Counted from the stretch's first letter, positions 48,837-59,880 are shown. The stretch: DNA of 64,000 bases from Stenogyne calaminthoides (GCA_037126765.1 JBBCBC010000026.1:29001698-29065697); one strand, 5' to 3'. Notes: generated by a model from the sequence alone, not told the origin. A program made the numbers and translations.

Positions 48837-50447
48837 ATCAGAAAATATGCAGCATTTTGATACTTGTGAAAAATTATACTACAACCATTTACGTATGTAT
48901 TTTTATTATTTATAATTTTATTTCGTCTACCTTTTTAAACGCTTTGCCTCAGTATACTTTCATTTGTACTATTTTTAGCCTTTTTTTTTTTTTTTTTTTT
49001 GGCTCTGGGTATAAACTTATTTTGTTTTGACTTTTAAGGAAGAGTGAAGAAGAAAGTTCAAACAGAAAAGTAGAAAATATTTAAGTACAAGTACATGTAA
49101 ATAAATAAAAATACAAGAATAGAAAATAGCAAAGATTAAGAACATGATAAAAAGTTGGAACAAAAATGAAAATACAAGAAACAAAAAAGTTAAAGTACAT
49201 ATGTCAAAAGTAAAAAAGATGAAGCTTGTGTAACTATTAATGTCAACCATCACTTATTTTTAGAATAACTAATACAAATGAAATGGAGTAATATTTTTTT
49301 TTTAAACAATAGTAATATTTTAAAAAGTACAACTTATTGCTGGTGTATATATTTTTTGTCAAAAAATGAATTAGAAAATACAAAGAGCTAAATAATTTGA
49401 ATTTTTAAACTAATGTGTATATATGTATTATTTTGGTATGATGCCAATTTCTATATTCTTTTTATGAAGTCAGCCGAGAAAAAATATTTAATAAAAAATG
49501 TAAATAATTTATAATAAAATGAAGCTCCATATAAAGTTGATATTTAAATTTCATGTCTCACACATACACACGCACCCGAATATAGTTAACGGTTTAACTA
49601 ACAACAGCAATTCACCTGTTGGCCAAACACTCCTCAACAACTATTTCCACAAAAATTCAAAGATTCAATAAATTATGCAAACATCAACAAGAATCATTAT
49701 CACAGGTGTGTTTCGATCTCTGTTTTTTGCATTCATTAATTATCATATCACTTGTTCCTGATTCATATTTGCTGCAATTCTTGATCCAAAAGTTTGCACT
49801 TGCATATCACGAATGTTAATTAGTTGCCTCATTTGTCTGCCTTATTTAATTATCGACGAATTTAGCAATTTCTTCAAGAGATAGCTATTTCTATGGCTGC
49901 AATTTTTGTTACAAAAAGTTCGCACTTGCATGTTACGAATGTTAATAATTAGTTGCATCTTTTTTCTGTTTTATTTAATTATCGACGAATTCTGCAATTT
50001 TAGCAATTTCTAGGGCTGCAATTTTTGTTCCAAAAGTTTGCACTTGCATGCTACGAATGTTAATTAGTTGCCTCTTTTGTCTGCTTTCTATTTAATTGTT
50101 GACGAATTTCGTAATTTCTTCAAGAGATGGGGCACCATTTTGCGGTTTTCAATAATGTAAATTTGATTTTGTTTTGGCTGTTGATCCGAACACAAGAAGC
50201 TGAGTTTGTTTTAACGTAGTTACATAAAAGTAGTTATAAATGAAATTTGTTCTTGCAGAGGTAGAATTCAATTAAGGAAAGGGTTGTTTTGAAAGTTGAA
50301 GTGTTGAGAAAAATGGAAGTGCCGAATTTTTTCCATCTGAGGCTCGTCTAATTAATGCGAAATTCAGTTCAATTTGGGTAAGGATGCAGTTTAGGAAAAG
50401 AAATCTTAGACGGTGAGAGATTTCGTTAGAGTAATTTTGTGTCGAGA
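48837..50447. other. Intergenic and likely 5' UTR with intron of the downstream transporter
   Basis: No coding signal. A probable leader intron runs from a CAG/GTGTGT donor near 49705 to a TTCTTGCAG acceptor near 50258, and encloses the triplication at 49772-50132. Confidence 0.5.
49772..50132. repeat. Tandem triplication (units of about 117-125 bp)
   Basis: Three head-to-tail copies: 49772-49896, 49897-50015, 50016-50132. Each starts CTGCAATT(C/T)TTG, passes through GCACTTGCAT and ACGAATGTTAAT, and contains a GACGAATT motif near its end. The copies have diverged by substitutions and small indels. Probably within the 5'-UTR intron of the translocator gene. Confidence 0.93.
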
Positions 50448-53400
50448 ATGGAGCTTGATGGCGACGTACACCATGCATCAGCTACCGGTATTAGAGACGA
50501 GAATGAAATCCACGTGCCACTCGATATTGAGACTGGCCACACCATCAACAAAAGATATACAAATAGCCCGAGTGCCCAAAAACATATGGAGCACCAGAGC
50601 CTATCTAAGAAAGAAACGGAGAATCCCATTTCCGTTGTTTACACGTTGAAAGCGTTGTTTCTTGTATCGGTTTGGTACATATTCAGTCTATTCTTGACAC
50701 TGTGAGTGTTTTTCTCTTTCTTTTTATAACCATCGAATACCTAAATTGTTTCATTCTTTCAGTTTTGATTAGTGAATTATGTTCTTGGATCAGGTATAAT
50801 AAAACTTTATTAGGTCACAAAATGGGGAAATTCCCTGCTCCATTGTTAATGAACACCATCCACTTCTTAATGCAAGCTGCTCTCTCAACGGCTATTACGT
50901 GGTTTTGGTCTGAAAGAGCTCATTCGTCTGTTATGACTTGGAGAGATTATTTTACAAGAGGTAGGGACTGTTATGAAGTTTTATGTTTTTATGGGGACGA
51001 TTGAATTACTCAAAGTCTTATGTAAACCAGTTTTACCATGCCATTGGCTTGCAATTTGTGTGTAGTTTTTAAATGTATTAGTTGTTTCATTAAAAGGTAT
51101 TAGTTGTTTTACTACAAAGTGAAAGTTGGTAAACCTGTTTTTTACATAAGACCAACTCTCTGAATTATAGTGTTAAGAATTTCTCTCGACCTTTTCATGA
51201 TCTCCCCATCTTACAATAATTGACAAATTCACGAGTTTTGGAGAACTTGGTTTGCAAGAATATACAATGATAATAGAAGCAATTTATTTAGGTTCGACCT
51301 ATGACTACATGAAAATTTAATCTCTGAGCTCCTATAATGAATTATATGTTCTTCTGTTAGCACCGTTAACAATTTCATTATCTTCTTATTATTTATTTTC
51401 CCATTTTTTTGTATCGAAAATTTTCCACAGATTAACTTGTTTAACAACTAATGATACAGATGGCCTTTGCATTTCACAGTTGTACCTACTGCCCTCAGCA
51501 CTGCAATGGATGTTAATCTAAGCAACGCATCCCTCGTTTCCATCTCCGTTACATTTGCCACTATGGTTGGTCATTCTTCTTCGATTATTTCGTTTAATGA
51601 TCTATGCTGTTCAATTAATATGTCATTTATCTTTTACTTTGCAGTGTAAATCCGCATCACCAATATTTCTCCTTATTTTCGCCGTTGCTTTCAGGTATTT
51701 ATCAATATACTAAGTTACTTTAGATCCCAAGTACAAGCAACTTGCTTTAAATATCTATTCAAACTAAAATATTTCATTTTTTTCTGTTTCCTATCTTTAA
51801 ATTATGAACTGCTGATCTAAATAATGTTTCGTGAAGATTGGAATCTCCGAGTGTGAAGCTGTTCGGCATTATGCTTGTCATTTCTGTTGGGATACTTTTA
51901 ACAGGTTTGTAGTTTGTTTTTCCTGTTAGTTCCCATCAATGAAATTTAGTATAACAAAATATAATCAAATAACAAATTATACTTTGTATCCAAATTATCA
52001 ATATATAGAAGCAATACAAAAATTTCCATAACGAACTATGAATAAAATTAAGTAGAGATAGATGTACTTAACCTTTACCATGAATAAAAAGATCGAAACT
52101 TATCCATCCAAAACTTAAAACTTTTAAACTAGCTAATTGTTCCATGATGTTGAGATAACTGCTTTTTATAATCTCAGTTTTTTCTTAAACTTAACCATAT
52201 ACAGTGATGAAATGGACATAAAAGACATTTAGTTAGCTCACCTGTTATGTTTCTTATTATTGTTTTATGTCTGAACTAATTTGTCAAAAATGCAGTTGCA
52301 AAGGAGGCGGAATTTGAATTTTTGGGTTTCGTACTAGTTATGCTTGCTGCTGTCATGGCAGGCTTTCGTTGGACGATGACTCAGATTCTTCTCCAGGTAC
52401 GATAGCACTATATCGACGCTTACTTTTTACATCTTGTTTTGTGAACTTATTTTATTCTCATTCATTTAGTTATTCCTAACATGCTCACTTGTGTTTGTTC
52501 TTGGCCCGTTGTATCTGCTGATATCAAAATCACAATAAAGAAAGAAGCCTATGGTAAGCCTATGGTTAAGATTCTTGCCTCTCGTTCTTGTAAAATGTAT
52601 AGCGTTTATGTTTCCTAACTTATCAAAGACTAATTTATTCGACGAATTAAAGCTAAGGCGTATGCTTAATTGAGATTTTGATCAGACGATCAATAGCTTA
52701 TCTTTGAAACGATTACTGAATTATCCTTTCCTTTATTTCAAGGTCTTAAAAACCCTCTTACGTTGATGAGCTACGTGACGCCCATAATGGCTGTTGCAAC
52801 TGCTCTGCTTTCTCTGTTACTGGATCCTTGGCACGATTTCAGAAAAAGCGTCTACTTTAATAGCTCGTGGAATATCGTGAGAAGTTGTTTGCTGATGTTG
52901 TTTGGTGGAACTCTGGCTTTCTTCATGGTAAAATTCAAGATTCGATGTTTTAATTTATAAAAAAGGGAAAGTAGATTTTTTAGTCCTATAAGGGAAATTC
53001 AAGATTCGATTTTTCGACATTTTAGTCCAATAATCGGCTGAAGAAGGTGAAACATTTGGTTGACCAATTAAAGTCTGCCACGTGAACAAATTAAAACGTG
53101 ACATGTTTTGCACATTATGCAAAACTTCAACGTGATCATGTTTTGCACATTATTTCTTCTACGAGAAGAGCTGACTGCATTGTCTTGTGGCAGGTATTAA
53201 CGGAATATATTCTCGTTTCAGTGACTAGTGCAGTAACAGTAACAATAGCAGGGGTTGTGAAGGAAGCTGTGACAATTTTGGTAAGACATTAGATATGCTT
53301 AAGAATTCAAGTTAAGAATATGGTACATTTTTCTGGTAATTATCAGTTTGTGGTTAATATGCCAATATCTTCTTGTCATTAATATTTGATATTCTCTCTA

Positions 53401-53937
53401 TGTGTGAGAAATTCTCTAATACTGACCAACTAATACCTTTAAGTAAGAAAACTAATACCATTTGCTTTATATATTTATTTTAAACTAATTTCTGAGCCTT
53501 TAAAATGTCCTTCAGGTGGCTGTGCTCTATTTCCATGACGACTTCACCCCTTTGAAAGGGGCTGGGCTCATAACAATCATGATTGGCGTCGGTTTATTCA
53601 ACTGGTATAAGTAAGTGATCGAGCCGAATGCTAAATTTACCTTGTCAACAAGTATATTTACTTCATTGAATAGTAATCCTAGTTTATGATTAATCCTTTA
53701 ATTGCCATAAAATTCTCAAATTTAAATGTTACTTGCTATGTATATTTTGATATAATGCACGCTTATTTTGGTTAATAGTACATATCCTTCATGTTCATCA
53801 GATACCAAAAGTTCCAGAAGGGCAAGAAAAGTGTCGGGTCACCAAGAGATGCCCCGACACCTAAGTATGTTATTCTTGACGAGATTGAAGAAGAAGAAGA
53901 GATCCTGACAAGCCCGAATGTACGTTTTACCAAGTGA
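50448..53937 (+). CDS. Sugar-phosphate/nucleotide-sugar translocator-like membrane carrier (TPT/DMT family)
   Basis: Eleven exons: 50448-50701, 50794-50960, 51480-51565, 51645-51694, 51837-51904, 52296-52396, 52541-52553, 52743-52927, 53194-53280, 53516-53610, 53802-53937, in phase, 413 residues. It resembles the Arabidopsis At1g06470 type of probable sugar phosphate/phosphate translocator. Residues 1 to about 62 are a hydrophilic cytosolic tail. Then follow about ten transmembrane helices, with NKTLLG after the first, a central PTALSTAMDVNLSNASLV motif, FRWTMTQILLQ, and GVVKEAVTIL before the last helices. The C-terminal tail is charged (DEIEEEEE). Such carriers usually sit in Golgi or endomembranes; the substrate is unknown. 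Start choice: ATG at 50448; upstream codons in frame are not ATG. Exon 7 is only 13 nt long. Confidence 0.93.
51015..51152. repeat. Inverted-repeat element in intron 2 of the translocator gene
   Basis: Bounded by GTCTTATGTAAA on the left and TTTACATAAGAC on the right, both 12 bp and exact, followed inward by CAG(T)TTTTACC-like sequence. Its interior carries the TATTAGTTGTTT motif twice, linking it to the dispersed intron repeat. Confidence 0.75.
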
Positions 53938-54851
53938 ATTTATGACTAACTAGCTTCTTGGTGAGTGTGTTTTCATGTCTATACATAGGTGTTGTATATG
54001 CTCCACATTGTATACATTAATGCAATTAGACATTATAGGGATTGACAAGAATATATCAAGTTTGTTTTCTAGAATGTATTTTCAATGTTGTATAGTATAG
54101 GTAAAGTCCTTGTTGAGATCCATTTTTGAATTTGTCCACTTTTTCAGTTGTGTGTAAAGAGAAGTTCAAGTGTATTAAATTTGAAAAAAAGATACATTTG
54201 GTGGGTTTTTATGGATGCATACTTATTTTACGTGCTGATTAAATCATTTATTTCACTTCACACGTTTCATCATGTATTTTATTATTTGAATTATATATAT
54301 ATACATACATATATACTTGTACAGAAAAATGAAAGATCTATAGAACATAAAAAGTGGAACAAATGTTTTGGTCTGATCTGTGTGCAAGTTATGCGGCGTC
54401 TAGAAAATTTAAACTGTTTAATTATCTATACAAGAAGGTCAACATTTTAAAATTTCTTTTGCTTTGACTTTCATGCAAAACATTGAAAAGAAATATGAAT
54501 TTTATATTAAAAAATAAGAAATAAAAAACATAGGGTAGATATTTTTATTTTTATTTTTTTAAACCAGGGTATAGCAAACAGCTTATAAGTCAATAAAATC
54601 GCTTCTCTACTGACGCGCTGAAGTGAGCTTAAAACGCGTCTTTGAAATCAGGCCATATGAAGTGCTGATTTGGTTTCATTAATTTAATGCTTAATTTAAA
54701 TCAATTGCCTATTAAGAACCCACCCAAAAGATTGATTTTAATTTCAGTACATGGCTTTTTGAGCATTCCATGCTAATATAAACAATTGAATTGGAGACTT
54801 TTATTAAAATACTAGATGAAGTTTGATAAAAATCATAGAAGAGTTTTTCTG
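53938..54851. other. Intergenic, 3' UTR of the translocator and spacer
   Basis: AT-rich, no coding signal on either strand. Confidence 0.5.
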
Positions 54852-55052
54852 CGGTCAGGAAAATCTCCACACTTCCTAACGTCTGGAAACTCTTTAAATA
54901 TCGTTGGATCGTCGATTCAATTTATAATATTTTTCTTAGGTGACCGTATGCAAAGTACGGTCACCTAAAAAAAATATTATAAATTGAATCGACGATCCAA
55001 CAATATTTAAAGAGTTTTCTGACGTCAGGGAGGGTAACACTTTTCCTGATGG
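54852..55052. repeat. Foldback element forming a near-perfect long hairpin
   Basis: Arms 54887-54948 and 54956-55017 are 62-nt inverted copies with two mismatches, separated by a 7-nt loop (TGCAAAG). Weaker inverted similarity continues outward to the GTCAGGAAAA end on the left and TTTTCCTGAT on the right. No target duplication is evident. It lies about 570 bp upstream of the first lectin gene. The structure fits a young foldback MITE; if transcribed it would be a substrate for DICER-LIKE enzymes. Confidence 0.9.
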
Positions 55053-55624
55053 TATAAAAGCCCCATCATAGAATATACTAAAACCTTGACCAGTCATATC
55101 TTTAACGTGCGATCTTGTTAAACTATATAAAGATAAAACACTATGTTAACAATTAAAAGCACCGAATTGCCCCTTCAAATCCAAAATGTTAAATAAAAAA
55201 CATAGTTGACATAATGCAGTAAAAGCACCGAATTTAGTCGAGAGATTTTACTTCGTTGCTAATATTATATTATCCCATCATCTTAAAGATTCAATCTAAA
55301 TTTGAACTTAATGGTTTTCTTTTGCTTTCTTCTAACCTTAAAATCTAATCTAGAGGAAAGTAAGACACAATCACCCTGAAATAGACAGGTAGCTAGGAGG
55401 AACTTTTTAAAAATGGATACAGATTGAAAAGTACTATTCAATGCCAATGTTCAAACAAAGGCAATTGCCAGCTTGCGTAAGGTTGTTACAGATTTGATTA
55501 ATTTCTTGGTTTCTTGTGTGCTTATCTTTAGCCCCCACAGTTTTGATCAAACAAATAATCTCATTCTGTTTCTATATATATATGTATCCCATACACATTT
55601 CTACTTCAAATCAAGGTGATAAAA
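55053..55624. other. Promoter region of the first lectin gene
   Basis: Non-coding. A TATATATATATG stretch near 55574-55585 lies about 45 bp upstream of the start codon and could include a TATA box or leader. Confidence 0.4.
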
Positions 55625-56530
55625 ATGATGTCTCCATTTTGGACAATCTTATTTGCCACAACTTTCTTCTCCTGTCTAGCTTCTGTTACTTCCCAGCCGT
55701 TCGATTATCCGACGGCCAGCCTCTCCACCACATGGACCAATAGCATCACTGCAAACCACTCTGTATCTTTCACTGACGGCTCAACTGTCAGAGCCATCCT
55801 TCTGAGAGGTGCATTTGGTCCGAGATACGCTTGCGGTTTCTACTGCAACGGAAACTGCGAAACCTATCAGTTTGCTGTATTCATAGTCCAAACAAACAGC
55901 GGTGGAGGGATAGTGATGCCTTCATTAGGCTTCCCTCAGGTTGTCTGGTCCGCCAACCGAAACAAACCTGTCAGAATCAACGCTACGTTGGAGCTGACAG
56001 GAACGGGGGATTTAATCCTCCGCGATGCGGATGGAACGGTGGCGTGGTCCACCAACACTGCTGGAAAATCGGTTGTGGGGTTGAATATGACAGAAACAGG
56101 GAATCTTGTCCTGTTTGATTCGAAAAACTCTGTAGTTTGGCAGTCTTTTGATCGTCCCACTGACGCGTTGGTTCCAGGGCAGGTCCTGAAATCCGGGACG
56201 AATCTGACAGAAAGCGGAGGGCGATTTTCTGTGGCCATGAAAGAAGAAGGATTGGTTGGTTACGTGGAGGGAAAACCTACACGTGTGTACTACGAAAACT
56301 TGTTTCGTAGTAGGAAACAGAAAAAGGAAAAAAGTTATGCAAGATTTGAAAATGGGAGTTTGACATTGGTTCAGAATTCCAAGAGACCTCTTAATCAAGT
56401 TATCAGGATGCCTATTCCTGTAGCTGCATCAGCTCAGTTTATGAAACTGGGGCCCGACGGGCATCTTCGAGTGTTCGAGTGGGGAACCCCGTGGAAGGTG
56501 GTGGCGGATCTTTTCGGGCCGAGCACTTAG
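55625..56530 (+). CDS. Truncated G-type (bulb-type) lectin receptor kinase: lectin-only protein, copy A
   Basis: A single open exon of 302 residues from ATG at 55625. It has a signal peptide (FFSCLASVTS), the conserved QPFDYPTA start and the bulb-type mannose-binding lectin domain (QVVWSANRNKPVRINATLELTGTGDLILRD, then VVWQSFDRPTDALVPGQVL), and ends just after the LGPDGHLRVFEWG block. Compared with copy E (60724-62934) it matches up to about residue 300. It then runs into a stop where the EGF/PAN, transmembrane and kinase regions should be, and none of them appears downstream. The body is free of internal stops, so a secreted lectin-like (SLG-like) product is possible. Alternatively it is a recent truncation pseudogene. 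A tract rich in Lys/Glu (RSRKQKKEKS) replaces part of the domain seen in copy E. Confidence 0.8.
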   Translation: MMSPFWTILFATTFFSCLASVTSQPFDYPTASLSTTWTNSITANHSVSFTDGSTVRAILLRGAFGPRYACGFYCNGNCETYQFAVFIVQTNSGGGIVMPSLGFPQVVWSANRNKPVRINATLELTGTGDLILRDADGTVAWSTNTAGKSVVGLNMTETGNLVLFDSKNSVVWQSFDRPTDALVPGQVLKSGTNLTESGGRFSVAMKEEGLVGYVEGKPTRVYYENLFRSRKQKKEKSYARFENGSLTLVQNSKRPLNQVIRMPIPVAASAQFMKLGPDGHLRVFEWGTPWKVVADLFGPST

Positions 56531-56953
56531 TGTCGTTCGTGTGTTTTTGGAAAATTGTGTTAAAATGGGGAAATGTTTTAAATAAATGTGTGGCGGGAAG
56601 TGAAAGTTTTCATGTTTTAGTATGAAGGAATAGTAAATCATAAGTTATCATTTTTAGACTTTGGTATTGTATGTTTTGTTTCTAAAGTTGTATTGCATTA
56701 TCTTTATCAATAAAGGACATCTTTCATTACTTGTATGTACTTGTGTTCGAGATCCCACGTTTTACTGTAACATCCCGGCTAATTATACAATCTATAAATC
56801 TTTTTAAGGCCGAATTAGTTCATTAATTTATGTCTTGCCTTCCTGTCTTATCCTCCCTTTGATCTAACAATTGTTTTATGTTGAAACATTTTCCACATAT
56901 TACTTCAACAAAGTATTAAGACACTGAGTATCATTGAATTTTAAACATTCATA
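56531..56953. other. Spacer between lectin copies A and B
   Basis: Copy A 3' flank and copy B promoter. Near 56912 the phrase GTATTAAGACACTGAG matches the upstream flank of copies E and F (AATTAAGACACAG), showing that promoter sequence was duplicated with the genes. Confidence 0.6.
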
Positions 56954-57815
56954 ATGATGCCTTCATTTTGGATGATCATCTTCTTTGTCATATCCTGCCT
57001 TGACTCTGTTACTTCCCAGCCATTTGACTATCCAACTGCAAATCTCTCTACTTCTTGGGCCAATAGTTTCTCCGCAGATCATTCGACGAATTTTGCAGAT
57101 TATTCAACTGTTAGAGCCATCCTTCTCAGAGGAACTAATGGTCCAAAATATGCCTGTGGTTTCTATTGCAATGGAAACTGTAGAACCTATCTGTTTGCTA
57201 TCTTTATAGTCCAAACAAACAGTGGTGAAGGTGTCACTTCGCCTTCCGAAGGGTCCCCTCAGGCTGTGTTGTCTGCCAACCGAAACAATCCTGTTAGAAT
57301 CAACGCAACGTGTCTGCTGTTCAATACATTAAACTGTGGCCTAACGGGCATCTAAGGTCACATCAGTGGAGAAAAAGATGGATTGAGTTGGATGTCATTT
57401 TTGCATACAAATATGGTGATTGTCAATATCCCATGGTTTGTGGGAAATACGGAATTTGCTCAACCGGGACGAGCTTTAGGGAGATAACCGATAGGTGTCC
57501 TCATCTGGGTTGCTCTCATGTCCTTCCGGTTAATTGTAATGATTCAAGTAAGCATAGCTTCTTGGACCTCGTTAATGTAACCTATTTTACTTTCATTGCT
57601 GATATTAGCAACACAGATATGGGTAGTTGTATACAGGCCTGCTTGAAAATTTGTTCTTGCAAAGCTGCTATCCTGGTTATCTAGCCCCCGAATGGCTTGG
57701 CGCTGTGCTGTTATTACAGAGAAAGTCGATGTCTATAGCTTTGGAGTTTTGATTCTTGAAATAGTGTCTGGTAGGAAGGTTTTTGAGCATCGGTCATCCA
57801 TTCAATTTCAAAGTT
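56954..57815 (+). pseudogene. G-type lectin receptor kinase pseudogene with two internal deletions, copy B
   Basis: Starts like copy E (signal peptide, QPFDYPTANLSTSW, YACGFYCNGNC, a VVWSANRNKP-like block mutated to VLSANRNNP). At about 57310 the sequence jumps from INAT to the region before LGPDGHL, losing roughly 470 bp, and reads into a stop in that frame. In another frame it continues through the EGF/PAN part (PMVCGKYGICS, DRCPHLGCS, CKAAI). At about 57670 it jumps again to the kinase activation segment (YLAPEW-like, TEKVDVYSFGVLILEIVSGRK), losing about 840 bp including the transmembrane helix, ATP-binding loop and catalytic loop. It is therefore dead as a kinase. Confidence 0.88.
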
Positions 57816-58264
57816 GACAAAGCTTTAGGTGAAATGAAAATAGTGGGGCCATTCAACAGTAATTCAGTCACCTACAATCGCTTCTTCAGGGCGTTACTAG
57901 AACAAGCCAATATAGACCGGTCGGTGGTTATCAATTTAATTTGAGAAAAGTACTTCTAATGGAATTTGATTCCAAATTCTTTTATCTATCCCAACTTTTG
58001 ACTCCTTAAATTTAAAAAAAATTACTGATTATATCATAATTTTGTTCTTTGGTCAATCAAGATTAGATTTTTTTTTTCCCACTCATTCACATATACAAAT
58101 TTCCAATTCAATGCGATGGTGATACTGCTTGACAATGACAACACAACATGACTTGTCAAAGAATAGCATAATGACAATGGAGGAAGTTTCCTGCTAATTT
58201 ACTCTTTATATCAAACTGAACTTGTATAACCGTTTATTAGAAAAATTGATTTCCTACTCTGTAA
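57816..58264. other. Spacer between lectin copies B and C
   Basis: No coding signal that I can assign; presumed promoter of relic C at its right end. Confidence 0.4.
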
Positions 58265-59302
58265 ATGAATCCATCACAGATCCTCTGTACTTCACTCTGT
58301 TTTTTAACCATTTTGCAATCCTCTGTTGCGGCTGATACACTTTCTCCAAACCAAACTCTTGCAGATGGACAAGTTTTAATTTCTCCTAACCAAATCTTCG
58401 AGCTGGGCTTCTTCTCTCCAAGTACATCCACCGCTAGATTCTTGGGAATATGGTACAAAGCTACCCCAAACGTTGTCGTTTGGGTTGCAAACAGAGAAAA
58501 TCCCATCATGGGCCCACGTGGAATTCTAACTTTTAACACAAAACGGCACGCTGATTCTCACCTCACCACAGAGAACAAACGTGTGGTCTTCAAATTCATC
58601 CATGTCGGCATCAATTCCAGTCCTGAAACTCATGGATACTGGAAACCTGGTTCTTGAAGACAATTCGTCGAACACTTGGCAGAGCTTCGATTACCCCGGC
58701 GACACCAGGTTGCCGGGGATGAAGATGATGGAAACCCAGGTTATTGTAGTGGTTACATGGCTCCAGAGTACGCTTTTGATGGAAAGTTCCCAGTCAAGTC
58801 AGACGTATTTAGCTTGGGGGTCGTAATATTGGAGATAGTGAGTGGAAAAAAGAACAGAGGCTTCAAGCATCACTCTTGCTATCATAATCTCTTGGAACAG
58901 GTGGGTAGCAAACTATTGCGTCTCAATTATCCGTTGATCATTTATGAACGAATTGAGGATACAGAGAAGTACTAGTTAGCAGAACTTAATGATTTGCATA
59001 AATTGCTGCAGGAATGGCTACTATGGAAGGAAAATGGAGTATTGGAATTGATGGATCCGTGTTACAACAACTCATATGTTGAATCCCAAGTAAAGAGGTG
59101 CATTCAAGTCGGGTTATTATACGTTCAGAATGCAGCAGACGACAGGCTCGTAATGCCTTGTGTGTTTCTTATGTTGAGTTCAAAGGATTCTGTGTTGCCT
59201 CAGCCCAAGAAACCTGGATTTTTCTTGCACAGCGGTTCCAGTTTTTCGCAGAGGGATGAATCCGGAGGTTGCATAACTATGAGTGAGGTAGAATCCAGGT
59301 AG
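58265..59302 (+). pseudogene. SD1-type G-type lectin S-receptor kinase relic, copy C
   Basis: A different subfamily from its neighbours. It starts with a signal peptide and DTLSPNQTLADGQVLIS, then FELGFFSPSTSTARFLGIWY and VVWVANRENPI, the standard start of SD1 S-domain kinases. A one-base insertion in an A-run near 58540 shifts frame; the other frame resumes at WSSNSSMSASIPVLKLMDTG and WQSFDYPGDTRLPGMKM. Near 58735 the sequence jumps straight to the kinase activation segment (GYMAPEYAFDGKFPVKSDVFSLG), so the S-locus, PAN, membrane and N-lobe regions are lost. A last intron (about 58901-59011) and a C-terminal kinase exon (EWLLWKENGVLELMDP to the SEVESR stop) follow. Non-functional. Confidence 0.88.
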
Positions 59303-59628
59303 TCGCGGCTGTGATTCAATTTCTTTTCTTGGAGGCAGAAGGTTGATTTTGTTTAGTAAAATTTTAGATGAATGATTGATGAGCTTGTTATTTTTTTTTA
59401 ATACTTTGTAAAGAGTAAAGTATTGATATATGAATTATGATGTAATTGTTCAAGATGGACAAGAAGGAAGGGCATATGTGTATAAGAACTTATTTGTGTG
59501 CTCGACATTAAAATCACAGCTGAGTTTAAAAAATCCAAGAAGTAGAGAAACTAGACAAGAAAAGAAAGGTATTTGTTACCACTTGACTTTGGTTCCTATC
59601 AATGAGTTTATCCAGCCCAAAATCAGCA
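59303..59628. other. Spacer with a duplicated block shared with 63685-63749
   Basis: The block at about 59506-59571 (GACATTAAAATCACA, then AGAGAAACTAGACAAGAAAA) is nearly identical to 63685-63749. This marks a segmental duplication in the cluster. Confidence 0.75.
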
Positions 59629-59880
59629 AGTTTTGGCGTAGTGATATCTCCGCCACTGTTTACTTGTACTATGAATATAGCAAACAGGTAGGTCTCACAA
59701 TTGCCATTGCAATAGAAACCACAAGCGTATTTGGACCAGCAGTTCCTTTCAGAAGGATGGCTCTAACGGTTGAATTATTCGCATAAGTCAATGAGGCATC
59801 GTTGAACAATTTGCGTAAGCTTTGAAAGGATTAAAGAAGCAGAAATGATGCAGAGTTGGATTCAAGAATAACTTTATTGT
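59629..59880 (-). pseudogene. Inverted fragment of a G-type lectin gene, copy D
   Basis: On the minus strand this reads as the promoter end (CATTTCTGCTTC, as upstream of copy E), an ATGCCTCA start, a deletion to the NNSTVRAILL region, and the lectin N-terminal stretch (CGFYCNGNCETYLFAIF, then NSGG) in a shifted frame. It is a short, oppositely oriented, internally deleted copy of the E-type gene and cannot encode a working product. Confidence 0.85.

Noticed and set aside
49017..49253. 78-codon minus-strand frame rich in Phe/Leu
   Set aside because: Low-complexity A-rich DNA read in reverse; looks hydrophobic by composition only.
59430..59786. 118-codon plus-strand frame
   Set aside because: It spans the duplicated block and the antisense of the inverted lectin fragment; the minus strand explains the sequence better.
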